DNA from: Sperchopsis tessellata
Lineage: Eukaryota; Arthropoda; Insecta; Coleoptera; Hydrophilidae
Direction: 5' to 3'
Assembly (NCBI GenBank): GCA_033557685.1
Contig: JAWQRN010000351.1
Span: 1-30,897, forward strand
Length of the DNA stretch: 30,897 nt
This document shows positions 21,110-30,897 of the stretch, piece after piece. Made by a program: the position numbers and the translations under genes. The notes under the pieces were generated by a model. The model was not told the origin of the DNA. It saw only the letters and a list, made by a program, of their open reading frames with translations, and searched no databases. The first letter of the stretch is position 1. Each line of letters opens with the position of its first letter.

Positions 21110-21225
21110 ATTAGCAGTAAGTGATAAGAGGATTTCAAAATTAAAATTAACAAACTGCCCTCCCGTTAAGTAACAGACCCTCAAGCCTTAATTTATATAA
21201 CGAGGGTCTTCTAATTACTGCTAAT
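21110..21225. repeat. 116-bp nested inverted repeat, possible MITE
   Basis: ATTAGCAGTAA at 21110-21120 pairs perfectly with TTACTGCTAAT at 21215-21225. Inside, AGACCCTC (21175-21182) pairs with GAGGGTCT (21202-21209). Terminal inverted repeats around a short non-coding core fit a miniature transposon, but I see no convincing target duplication. Confidence 0.5.
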
Positions 21226-22317
21226 AATGTATTTTGTTTCCAAAATAGATGTATTTAGGAGGATAATAAACATTACGCAACGGAGACAGAGATAATTTGC
21301 AACGTTCCACACCCCTCAGGAACTGAAACAGGTGCTCATTATAAGCTAACTGGTTACGTGATGTTTTCAAACTATGTTAGTCGATGTACTGATATTGCAT
21401 TAACATAGAGATGCTCACTTCACGTTATTATATCCATGTGTAATTTGGTCGTTTTACTAACCCTTAAAAAATCACTGCATAGTAGTAAATACCTACCAAT
21501 CCGCGATATATTGCTGGGCTTTTCGCATTTTCTGTCAATTTATACCTAAATAAATTGACATGTCTTTGACTTTTTATTACCGTAAAGTAAACGATAATAC
21601 ACCTTTTTTATTTCGTAAAGGCTTTTCGCAATTTTATGACTAAAATTTAGTTTTTATTTTTTTTAGTATAATCAAATATTGAACTACTATAACAATTTAT
21701 TTACTTATTATTACAATCGTATGTACAAAATGTTATATAAATATAATGAATCAGGGTAAGTAAAAAATTAAAGCACATTACAAGATATATGATCCTCTAT
21801 ACTTAATAATTAAATATGTAGGCCTGTTCAAAAATATAATGGTATGTTTTAAATATGATTATGCTAAATTAGATTACACTTCTATCAAAATACATTCAGA
21901 ACCTAGAACTTACAACTTATGAATAAAGAAGTACACTCTGACTGCAGAGACTTTGTATGAATCACGCAATCATATTTTATTGTAGCTGCTGGCCATTTAA
22001 ACTCAAATTAATATCACTAGACGACCTGAGTTTTCTAACATGGGGACCAATGATATATTAATGTCAATTTAAATGACTTAATTACAAATATGAACATAAA
22101 AATATTATTACATGTAACATTTATGAAAACGTATTTATAGGGTTTATCGTTCATGTCGGATTAAGACGGTTGGTCATCATGGACTGCAGGGGATTATCCG
22201 GAAAATATGTTTAGTTTAACCGTTCGCTGCATAATGAGAAAACATTTTCAGAGTTGTGTTAACTCACCAAGTAATATCATATAAGCAACTAATGACTTCC
22301 AATTCCAATTCAGTCAT

Positions 22318-22557
22318 CTTATTAGCTCAGTAGCTAAGTACTAGGCTACTAAGTGTAAGGTCTCAAGTTTAAGACGTAAAACTTTGGATCTCGTGTATTG
22401 TAGGTAAATGAAGACATTGCACTTAAAATAACCCATTTCAGATAAAACAGTGGATGCAGCTAAATTCCTTGGTGTGTGAGCCTTATCCCTGGCGTCGGTA
22501 ATTGGTCATAGCACTGGAAATAGGTAGACGTTAAACAAAAAAATAAACAAATAACAA
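22318..22557 (+). mobile_element. tRNA-derived SINE, copy 2
   Basis: Shares with copy 1 (10019-10327) the tRNA-like start (TAGCTCAGTAGCTAAGT), the block TGTATTGTAGGTAAAT, the block GTGGATGCAGC-AAATTCC, CCCTGGCGTCGGT, and an A-rich AAACAAAAAAATAAACAAAT tail. It lacks about 60 bases after the B box. The B box itself is decayed (AAGTTTAAGAC). A possible target duplication is CAATTCAGTCAT (22306-22317) with CAATTCTGAACAT (22558-22570), which is imperfect. Orientation is the same as copy 1. Confidence 0.8.
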
Positions 22558-23516
22558 CAATTCTGAACATTGTTTATAAATTGAAAGTTTTTTATAAAAT
22601 AAATAAAACATCAAATTCTCAGGTGACACTCAACGGATAGTCTTTTTGCAATGAAATATTTATTTTCTATTATAATGTCAAAATTGTTTCCTAGCATACA
22701 CTAATATAAAAATTATTTGGTTTCTATACAGTTCAAAATTCGGTGAAGTAGAAATCACTTCGTTGCAAACCTTTTTTTTTAATAGAACCATAGCTGATGT
22801 TTTAGATTTTCAAATAGTGTATTGTTTAATGAACATGCTGATTCTAATATTATTCTTCTTGATAAAAATATATACTATAAACATATTTAAAACTAAATAC
22901 TGATTCCATATAAAACAGTTTGCTCCTCTAAATTTTAAAATTGTACATTCCCAATATATATGTGTGCTAATTTTGCATAGAAGATAAGAACTTTAATTTT
23001 AATAAAAATATTAAACTACTGTTAAGCCATCAATTGTTTAAAATGTTGAGGTATAAGTTAATCATATCTCATACAATTATTTCATTAGTGTGATTTAAAA
23101 AGTAGTCAAATCATGTCCAGGGGTGACCCTCAAATGAAGATAAATCAAAAATTTTCAGCATTACTACGTGTACTGGACAATTTGTTTTCTGAGAAACCTC
23201 CATCGGGTCGCTTGCAACTACTATTATAACCACAAAATGTCAAACTAAAAGTTTTCGATTCCAACATAACGAAAGTGAATTAAAGTTTCTGTTAAAAATA
23301 TGGTATTAGGTATTATCGTTTCATTGTTAGATGTGCCGAGAGACGTCTCTTCAGCGGACAGTACAGTAATCACTAAGATAAGGAATTCGCAGAGCAAGCG
23401 AGGATGAATGAATAATGTGTGATACTAAATTAATTAAATTGTCATTTAAATTATTTAGAAAAAACAACACATCTATCGTTACTAAAATTCAAATAATTTA
23501 AATTTTTCGTATTCAC

Positions 23517-23547
<31 letters not shown>

Positions 23548-24001
23548 CTTGTAATTCCTCGCCATGGATCGGGTACTCCGGTAGAATTAACAATTACTAC
23601 AATTGTTACGCCTGAACTTCTCTTTTCGGACTACATCTAGAATTGGATCAGTATGTATATTCCTTTAGTGCTTTCGTGTAGGGTTGCGCGTATTATTCTC
23701 GGTAAATCATGAAAGAATATAAATAAAATAAATAATCGTCTATAATGTAGCAGGTTTAATTTTAGAGAAAATAAATAAAAGTGTAGTAAAATTAAATATA
23801 AACTTATTTAAAAGAAAAAAATATTAAATAAAGAAACAGTGTTGTTATATATCATCAGCCAGAACCTACTGCACTTCTGTCAGTAACAAGCTCTAAAATA
23901 ATGCATATTTAGAGCATTTTTAAGGCCCAATATGTCAAAAACCTATAAGCTTAATATATTTGAAATCAGAAGAAAATGATATAAAATAAAATGTAAAAAT
24001 A
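22558..24001. other. Gene-free A+T-rich stretch
   Basis: No coding frame recognised. It contains a (TA)n tract at 23517-23542, a 12-bp perfect palindrome AGAGACGTCTCT at 23339-23350, and a perfect hairpin TAACAATT/AATTGTTA at 23588-23608 with a five-base loop. A less A+T-rich patch around 23560-23690 surrounds that hairpin and may be part of an unrecognised repeat. Confidence 0.45.
23517..23542. repeat. (TA)n microsatellite
   Basis: About 13 uninterrupted TA units. Confidence 0.9.
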
Positions 24002-24003
24002 TA

Positions 24004-24177
24004 CGCGGTGTTCCGTTTGAAAAAAAATCACTTCTTTTCTTATATCACATACAGGCAATCGCTTTTTAGTATTATTTAAAAGGAAATAGATAAAACCCTA
24101 CAACTTTTGTATTTAACTTCTTTATAGCTCTTCTAACAAAATAATTATGGGGGGGCAACACATATTGGATCACCCTG
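24004..24177. mobile_element. 174-bp MITE-like element flanked by TA
   Basis: The left end reads TA-CGCGGTGTTCC and the reverse complement of the right end reads TA-CAGGGTGATCC, so the terminal inverted repeats agree except for three of the first eleven bases. The dinucleotide TA flanks both ends (24002-24003 and 24178-24179), as expected for Tc1/mariner-type insertion. The core is non-coding. Ends of the CAGGGTGTYCC type are, from memory, common in short insect elements. It needs a transposase from elsewhere. Confidence 0.6.
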
Positions 24178-24181
24178 TACA

Positions 24182-24969
24182 AGGTGACTCTTACCCTGAG
24201 TAAAATTACATCAAATTCCAGTAGAATTTTGCTTTCAAAGTTATTCTTTCACCTTCCACCGTTACCGTATTATCTTTTATATATAGTATAACGATGGTAT
24301 CAGAGTCAGATTATAAACACTGAATTACATTTGTTAGAAAATTTAAAATAATAAATTGTGGTTTAAATAAGAAATATGGACAGCGTTGTTATAATTTATA
24401 TTCGGTATTGTTGTGCAAAAATTATGTGAAGGATATTTCGTCTAGTTTTATATTTATACTGTATGTTTAACCGAACGTACATCGATGGTACGTAACTATA
24501 TATCCACAGGCTAAACAAGAAGCTATTAGCTAATTTTGCACCTAATATTCATAGCAACTTAAAAGAGTGCCTTTAGGAGATTTTATAACATAAAGATAGG
24601 GTTAAAATAAAATGCAGAAAAACAAATAACTCGATATTTACAGCAGCTGTAGATTCTTAATTCTAAAGTTGCATCCCACTGTAAGTTTAAGTTTTATGGC
24701 GTTAAAATTTCTACGAAAAACTGAGGAAAAATTGTTTTCCTATGAATTAAAAATATTCCTTTATAAGGGTTTTATGAAATATTTTTGTGAAAAGCATTTC
24801 ATACCATAGAAAAGATAAAAATGTTTTATATAAGACGTAGTTATTTTCAAACCAATATGTGCATACGCAAAATACGAGATATTCACTCCACGAATATGGC
24901 ATTTCATTTAAATTTATCATGCTATACACAACAAGAGTGAAAGTATATTGATTTAAAACAGCTAATATT
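24182..24969. other. Gene-free A+T-rich stretch
   Basis: I see no coding, RNA or repeat feature here. Confidence 0.5.
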
Positions 24970-25150
24970 TAACGAGACCTATGATATCAGCAACGCTTTT
25001 GCCAGTAACGGTTTGTGTCTGAGCTAATAGAGGACTGCGTGTGAAATTTAACATGTACCTCAATTGAAATAGCTATATTCGTAAAAAGTCCACCACTCTT
25101 TGATAAGATGTTAAGGGTAGCTTATTGGTAGTATAAAATACAACCATAAG

Positions 25151-25985
25151 GCTTGTCGATAATGAGAAAAAAGCAAATTAGTTCGGACGAAAGTAAATGC
25201 TCAAATTCAATTCAAGTCCAAGATGAAACAAGATTCGAATGGAAGCCAATATAAAATTCTAACAAACACACCTAAAGTTATTGCCTGACAACCCATCAGA
25301 CTAGTCGATAATTTGGATAAATCGCAAATTTACAAAATATTTTTACACATATGTTCGGAAGAAAGGTAATTGCTAAAAAATCAGCGAAGGTACCAAGATG
25401 AAACATCACTCAAATGAAAGTCAATATAACAGTATAACAAACATATCTAAAATTATTGCCAGACAAGCCGTAAAGCTAGTCGATACTTTACCAAATTTAC
25501 CTAATTTATTTTACAGATGCGTTCAGAAAAAATATAAATGCTCAAAACCCAGATGTGGTACCAAGATGAAATATGACTGATTTGGAAGCTAATATTAAAT
25601 TCTAACGCAAACATTTAAATTATTACCTGACAAACCTAGGCTAGTCGATAATTTGAAGAAAATCACAAATTTACAATAATTTTACAGATCCGTTCGAAAA
25701 AAATGTAGTTGCTCAAAATCCAGAGGAGGCGACAAGATGAATCATGTCTCAAATGGAAGCCGTTAGACTAGTCTATAATTTGAAAAAATCGCAAATTTCC
25801 AAAATGGTTTATTAGATGCGGAAAAAATACAACTGCTCAAAAACCAGAGAAGGTGTCAAGAAGAAGCATGACTCAAGTTGAAGATAATACAAGCGCAAAA
25901 TTATAACTTGATAAGCTGTCAGGCTAGTCGATATTCCGAAAAAATCACAATTTGACACAAAATGTAGTTGCTCAAAAATGTGCGA
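25151..25985 (+). repeat. Left arm: ~165-bp tandem repeats, about six units
   Basis: The GTCGATA anchor occurs at 25155, 25304, 25479, 25644, 25771 (as GTCTATA) and 25927, giving spacings of 149, 175, 165, 127 and 156 bases. The short 127 step reflects a deletion. The anchor TGCTCAAA recurs once per unit. Unequal spacing not divisible by three argues against coding use. Confidence 0.85.
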
Positions 25986-25999
25986 ATTCTTCGTATTAT

Positions 26000-26870
26000 C
26001 AATTAATCAATAATTTTAGGTGTGGTTGTTAAAATTTTACATTGACTTCCACTTGAGTCATGTTTCATTTTAGCACCTCCACTGATTTTTGAGCAATTAC
26101 ATATTTTTCTGAACGCATCTGTTAAATTAGTTTTGAAATTTGCAATTTTTTTAATTATTGAATAGCCTGACTGCTTACTAGGCATTCATTTTAGGTGTAC
26201 TTCTTATACTTTTACATTGGCTTCCATTTGGTTTTTGATTTTTTTTTCTTCGGATCTGGTAAATTATTTATGAAATCTGCAATTATTTCGAACTATGTGC
26301 TGGCCTGACGGCTTTCCAGGCAATATTTTAGGACTGGCTTGACGGCTTGCCAGTAAATAATTTTAGGTGAGCTTGTTAGAATGGTATATTGGCTTCCATT
26401 TGAGTTATGTTTTATCTTGACACATCTCTGATTTTTGAGCAATTACAATTTTTCCGAACGCATCTGTTAAATTATATTGTAAATTTGCGATTTTTTTTCA
26501 AATTATCGACTAGCCTGACGGCTTGCTAGGCAATAGTTTTAGGTATACTTGTTAGAATTATATATTGGCTTTCATTTAAAAAATGTTTTTTCATGGTACC
26601 ATCTCTGATTTTTAAGTAATTACTTTTTTCCAAACCTTTGTATTAAAATATTTTCTAAATTAGCGATTTTTTCTTATTATCGACTAGTCTGACGGCTTGT
26701 TAGGCAGTAAGTTTAGGTGTGCTGGCTAGAAATTTATATAACCTTCCATTTGAGTAATGTTTCATCTTGATACCTCCTCTGGAATTTGAGCAATTACTTT
26801 TTTCCGAACATACGTTATTTGATATTTCTTACATTTCTCTTTTTTCTCATTTTCGACTAGCCTGCAGGAT
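26000..26870 (-). repeat. Right arm: the same tandem repeats inverted, about five units
   Basis: Inverted anchors CGACTAG occur near 26508, 26681 and 26854, with degraded forms near 26158 and 26290. TTTTTGAGCAATTAC recurs near 26084, 26433, 26609 and 26781. Spacing of the intact units is about 172 bases. The right arm is better preserved near its outer end. Confidence 0.85.
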
Positions 26871-27031
26871 GTGTTTTATACTACCAATAAGCATCCCTTA
26901 CAATCTTGCTTGTGGAATTTTTACATGTTGAAATATTTAAAATGAGGTACCTGTTAATTTTCATTCGCAGCCTTCTATTAGCTCAAACACAAACCGTTGC
27001 TGGCAAAAGCGTTGCTGTTTTCAAGGCGTTA

Positions 27032-28519
27032 TTTTACGTAAATCCTTAGTTATCTGATGATTGGTAGCACTTTCCATAGAAATATTACATAGGACCATGT
27101 TTGTAAAACTATTCATCAATTTAAAGTGGTATGCAATTTTTAATTTACAAGTCTCTAGCTGCAGTACAAATCAAATAATTAGTATTAATTTTTTTCGTTT
27201 CAAGGGGTGCCATGTAAGTTGGTTGAGAATTTCATGCTATCGGCCTATTTTCGCTTGCAGAGCGAACATACTATATATTTTCTGACGTTATTTGTAAACA
27301 GATACGGCTGTCGTATTATATATCATGTCAAATTCAATAAACGTCGAAAATTTCATCGTGCTTTTGATTTAAATCCATCTCTTCTCTATTTCACGCAGGT
27401 ACTTTGGATAGAATATTTTAACTATTGATATATTGTATATTGCTTGTGGTAAGTGCTTCTTTTATGATAAATCCCTCCTGCGATTTAAACATAAAAATAA
27501 ACTTTAAAGTATCTGTAGATTTAGTCGATTGTGATAAACATTGAGTTTATTTCTGCAAATCCCCAGCGCTTTTTATAAGATATATAAAGTCATAGTTTTG
27601 TATAGTTCATGGTGATTGGTTTTTTTCATAGTATCGTTGATCACCACAATCGTAAATAGAAATGCCTATAAAACAAGTTAACAAATAAGTGACTTAGCTG
27701 GTGTTATCTACAGAAATAGTGAAATATATAGTATATAATTTACCTTTTATAGGTACGTAATTAATTTGGATTCTAATTGTTTTTGTATTCCCTAACAAAA
27801 TCATGTTTTGAAACTCTCCATTACAAAACAAACCAAACTCATTAAGAATATTTTTGTGAATTCTTGTTAAACACTTCTATTGGAAGCATGTTTAAAGACA
27901 TTATACTTTGATTGTTGGTTGACTGTTGATATTGAACATTGTTTTTTTTATGTTCAATCAGTTAGACATCAAATAATTCCAATAAGTAACCCACCGAATT
28001 TCTTGTTGAAAATTTATTTAATTTAACAAGAATTTGACTTTCACACTTATAAAGGATTCAGTGGAAGATTTTTTTTTAAATTTAACTTCCATTAAATTTA
28101 TTGCCAAATCCATCTCTTAAGTCCGCGCTTATAGTAGGATAAAAAGTTTCTTTCAGTCGTAGAATTTACAAAAGAGAGGTACAACACTTAATTAAATCGG
28201 AAAGTAATTTTGTCACCTAGGAGTTTATATCGAGCGTAAACATTGCTAGTTTACATCTTTATTACAATCATTTGCAGTACTAACTATTTTATGCTAGTAT
28301 AGTTATATTACAAGTGTGTCAACCAGGTCCTCTGGAAATTAGTTTTTCCATTTTCTCTACGCTAATAGCCTAGATGCTTATGCGCCTAAAACCCAACCTA
28401 TCAATCAACCAACATAATTACATACTTTGCCTCAAAACAACATATCAATTTCAACAATAAAAGATGGATGTCGTTGCATGGAACCTCTCAGGTACGTGTT
28501 CTGTGGAGTTAAAACTAGT
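27032..28519. other. Gene-free A+T-rich stretch with two hairpins
   Basis: Two overlapping plus-strand frames at 27061-27428 show no recognisable motif. Perfect hairpins: ATTGAACAT/ATGTTCAAT (27931-27939 with 27950-27958) and TTCTTGTT/AACAAGAA (28000-28007 with 28025-28032). Both are A+T-rich and could be chance. The last ~70 bases (28451-28519) may belong to the C-terminal end of the Penelope-like copy that follows. Confidence 0.4.
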
Positions 28520-29150
28520 CAAACTATATGAGGTAAATAATACACTTTTTATAGTTTCACAGATTTTATAATTTTGTTGACGAGTTTCGATTTTTAAAAC
28601 ATGCTCATAAGTAAGAATACTACAACAACCTAATTTAAAACATTTTTGGGGGAAGGGGGGATACAATTTAGCAGCAGTTAGATCAGGGATTCAGTAGAAG
28701 AGATCTGTATAATTCTAAAATTTCATTGACACAATTATATAAACTATTGTTTGAATGTCTTTTATTTCTATTGACCCAAAATAATTTAAGCGATTTTTTT
28801 TTGTCTAATATGAAGGGCGTCGATTTTTACTTGTTGAATTGAGTGTCCTGTTTCTAGAAGGTGATCAGCGAAATTTGATTTGGTGTGGGGTGAGTTATCT
28901 AGGTTTATGATTGTTTTGTATTCGCTTATATATTCGTCCGTTTTAATTTTTAAATTTCTACCAGTTTGACCGATATATACTATATTACACTCTGAGCAAA
29001 ACTATCTATAGACACCCGATTTTTTTAAAATATCTGTACGTTCTTTAGAGTTAAATATTTGGTGACTGATAATTGTGGTTGATTTGATGCAACTTTCAAT
29101 TTTAGTTTACACAAAATGTTAGCAATATGGTCTGGTAATTTTCCTCCTAT
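28520..29150 (-). pseudogene. Penelope-like element: GIY-YIG endonuclease and C-terminus
   Basis: On the minus strand, upstream to downstream: a linker ending STTIISHQIFNSKERTDIL, then GVYR-stop-FCSECNIVYIGQTGRN (28955-29027), which is the GIY-YIG endonuclease core in its Penelope form (VY...C..C...YIGQTGR), then FADHLLETGHSIQQVKIDAL, and a C-terminal segment with QNYKICETIK. The TAG in place of one codon after VYR, and frame changes further on, disable it. In this family the domain cuts target DNA for insertion. The reverse transcriptase part is absent: the copy is 5'-truncated at about 29150. It is homologous to the end of the neighbouring plus-strand copy, as shown by shared blocks on both sides of a 222-base segment missing there. 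Confidence 0.8.
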
Positions 29151-29154
29151 CTAA

Positions 29155-30660
29155 TTATTCTAATCACGAAATTAAAATACTTAAGTTAATCAAAACAAAA
29201 ATTGTAGATAATAACTTAGTATTCACAAAAGATGACAAATTAAACACCATAGTTATACTAGAAAACCTTGAATACGTTCAAAAAGTTCAACTCTTTATAG
29301 AAAAAGAAAACGTAGAAGTTCTTAGATCTGATCCGAGTAAAATATTCCTGAGAAACCTAAAAACAGAATTACATTTCTGTGATTTTCTATTCAAACCTTT
29401 TGCAAAGAAATATCTAATTAACATGAATCTTCAGCTATATGGAATTCTTAGAATTTACAAAGAAAACAGCCCAATTCGAACAGTAGCTTCTTATACACAT
29501 CCTCCTGCAAAATTCGGGGCCCATAAACTAAATATCATTTTTCCAAATTACACAAAATTCAATCCAAAGTATAGTTAAAAATTCGCACCAACTGGCTAAT
29601 AAAATATCACAATTATATAACCCAATCAATAGCAAATTAGTTTCTTTAGACGTTGCAAGTATGTTTAGTAAAATCCCTGTGCAAGACTGTATCACATTAG
29701 TACAAAACATCTGGATCGACATAATTTACTCCCAGTCCTGAAATCAGAAATAATATACCCCTTTCAAGGTCTGTACTGAACAAAATTATTTTCTCTCTTA
29801 TAATACAATATACCAACAAACGGACGGTTTGCCGATGGGCTGTCCACTAAGCCTCCTCCTTACAGAAATATTTATGGATCATTTAGAAACAATATTAGAA
29901 AATTCAGTACCCTTTAAAATGCATATAATTTTTTGGCACAGATATGTGGATGACGTATAAGTCTCCTCTTCAGGTACAGATAGACAACTAAACACATTTC
30001 TAAAATACATCAACATATTACACAATAGTATCCAGTTCACCGTAGAAACCGAAATAGATAATAAAATAAATTTCCTAGATTTAACAATTTGCCGCATTGC
30101 CCACAACATTATATTAGTAATAAACTTTCAAGTTTTAGAGCTATGATAAATAGACTAGATCTTTTCCAATAAAAATAAAGAACAGGAAGTTGTCATCATT
30201 AAACAAATCGCTGTAAGCAACGGATTATTTACCTCCCAAATAGTCACGCATTTTATATTACACACTAAGCAAACAGTTACAAATATGATATATCTACAAT
30301 AAGAATTAATTTCTAATGAACCTTATATAGTCATAACGTACTTAGGAAAATAATCTCTACCATATTGCCAACATTTTGTCCAAACTAAAATTTAAAGTTG
30401 CCTTCAAATCAACCACAAATATCAGTCACCAAATATTTAACTCTAAATAGACGCTTTTCATATAACGCAAAAAAGGATTCGCATAAATTATCTTGGGTCA
30501 ATAGAAATTAGAAGACTTTCAAACCATAGTTTACATAATTGTGTCAATGAACTTTTAGAATTAAACAGATTACCTCTACTCCAACTCCTGCTAAATTAGT
30601 TTCAAAAACAAAATTATAAAATCTGTGAAACTATACAAAATGTGTTATTAACCTAATATA
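29155..30660 (+). pseudogene. Penelope-like reverse transcriptase, endonuclease deleted
   Basis: Plus-strand blocks in order: NNLVFTKDDKLNTIVILENL (the family's TKADKGNTVVVL), QLYGILRIYKENSPIRTVAS (PKLYGLPKIHKxNxPLRPI), NPINSKLVSLDVASMFSKIP (palm Asp block, about 29620-29680), LPMGCPLSLLLTEIFMDHLE (29829-29888), RYVDDV then a stop (YVDD at 29943-29954), and NKINFLDLTI. These are the conserved Penelope reverse transcriptase motifs in the expected order. Frame changes occur near 29540 and 29740 and stops after YVDDV, so it is dead. After IFNSK (30441-30447) the GIY-YIG coding part is missing and the sequence resumes at the block after it. The 3' end at about 30660 coincides with where similarity to the minus-strand copy ends. 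Confidence 0.85.
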
Positions 30661-30897
30661 TTTTTTTTTAATTTGAAATTTCATGAAGTAACGGTCAACT
30701 CCATTAAATATGTTAGAGACACCTGCTCAAAATTGCTGAATTTATGATATCAGAGGCATTCATTTTATGGTATGCAAATATCTCGTAATGGCAATTAATA
30801 CTAGTAGTAAAATAAATATTTTAAGTATCTTAACTATTATTAAAAATAGAATGAAATATAAAAGATCTGTTAAGATAAAAAAAAATATGCATTTATA
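30661..30897. other. Gene-free flank
   Basis: A+T-rich sequence with a T run at 30661-30670 and an A run near 30880. No coding feature seen. Confidence 0.5.

Larger units (their letters stand above)
18790..22317. other. Gene-free A+T-rich stretch with microsatellites
   Basis: No gene is supported. It holds two (TA)n tracts and one inverted repeat listed separately. A less A+T-rich patch at about 19660-19760 (CTTGCTTGCTATGAAGTTGG, CTCAAGGCTGTTGTGCTGTG) stands out but has no recognisable coding content. Open frames crossing the (TA)n tracts translate as YIYIYI runs and are not genes. Confidence 0.5.
24970..27031. mobile_element. Foldback-like element with ~1-kb inverted arms of tandem repeats
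   Basis: The outer ~180 bases of both arms match as inverted repeats: CAGCAACGCTTTTGCCAG..AACGGTTTGTG (left, about 24987-25018) has its complement at about 26990-27017, and the shared AGCTTATTGGTAGTATAAAA-like block (left near 25118-25138, right near 26872-26892) follows at the same distance. Inside, both arms are built of ~165-bp units. Inward from each end they carry GACTAGTCGATAATTTG, CAAATTTACAAAAT, ACAGATGCGTTCGGAAAAAA, TGCTCAAAAATCAGAGG, AAGATGAAACATGACTCAAA and TGGAAGCCAATAT blocks. The arms meet near 25990 with little or no unique core, so no transposase is present. Long inverted arms made of subrepeats are the defining feature of Foldback-type elements. Exact ends and a target duplication are not certain. 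Confidence 0.8.

Noticed and set aside
25398..26185. Open frames inside the foldback arms as a repeated peptide gene
   Set aside because: The two arms give similar peptides only because they share the repeat unit. Unit lengths vary by non-multiples of three, so no long frame is kept.
24970..27031. CRISPR array or bacterial repeat system
   Set aside because: Repeats are long, variable and inverted between arms, without spacers, and the whole window is eukaryotic in character.

Overview
The window looks like AT-rich, repeat-dense DNA from an arthropod nuclear genome, most likely an insect. This rests on the decayed RTE, I/Outcast-like and Penelope-like retroelements, tRNA-derived SINEs with a short A-rich tail, a fragment of a high-copy zinc-binding protein family that I associate with arthropods, and long gene-free A+T-rich stretches with (TA)n tracts. 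No complete, clearly functional protein gene is visible. Species and order cannot be fixed from the sequence.

Layout. 1-890: a frameshifted relic of the zinc-binding multicopy family (+). 892-1965: an RTE-like reverse transcriptase relic (-) abutting it. 1966-4020: no gene. 4024-7980: a nearly full-size but broken I/Outcast-like LINE (+) with zinc-knuckle ORF1, endonuclease, reverse transcriptase and a 3' end with two hairpins. 8940-9645: degenerate ~118-bp tandem repeats. 9655-13240: pieces of one or more further LINEs, interrupted by a SINE (10019-10327, with a 12-bp target-site duplication) and by a satellite-like array of ~340-380-bp units whose first unit is inverted (10795-12065). 15089-15566: an unidentified open frame and a 50-bp direct repeat. 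15640-17340: an internally deleted RTE-like LINE (+). 17546-17779: a possible terminal exon of a host gene. 18270-18789: an unidentified minus-strand coding-like relic. 22318-22557: a second copy of the SINE. 24004-24177: a short MITE flanked by TA. 24970-27031: a ~2-kb foldback element with two ~1-kb inverted arms, each built of ~165-bp tandem repeats. 28520-30660: two Penelope-like copies facing away from each other, one carrying a GIY-YIG domain and the other lacking exactly that segment.

How it fits together. The window reads as a transposon graveyard rather than a gene cluster: elements are nested (SINE in LINE, satellite between LINE pieces), truncated and frameshifted. The most unusual structures are the foldback element, the satellite array with an inverted leading unit, and the Penelope pair. 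The only segment that might belong to a living host gene is the short putative exon at 17546-17779.
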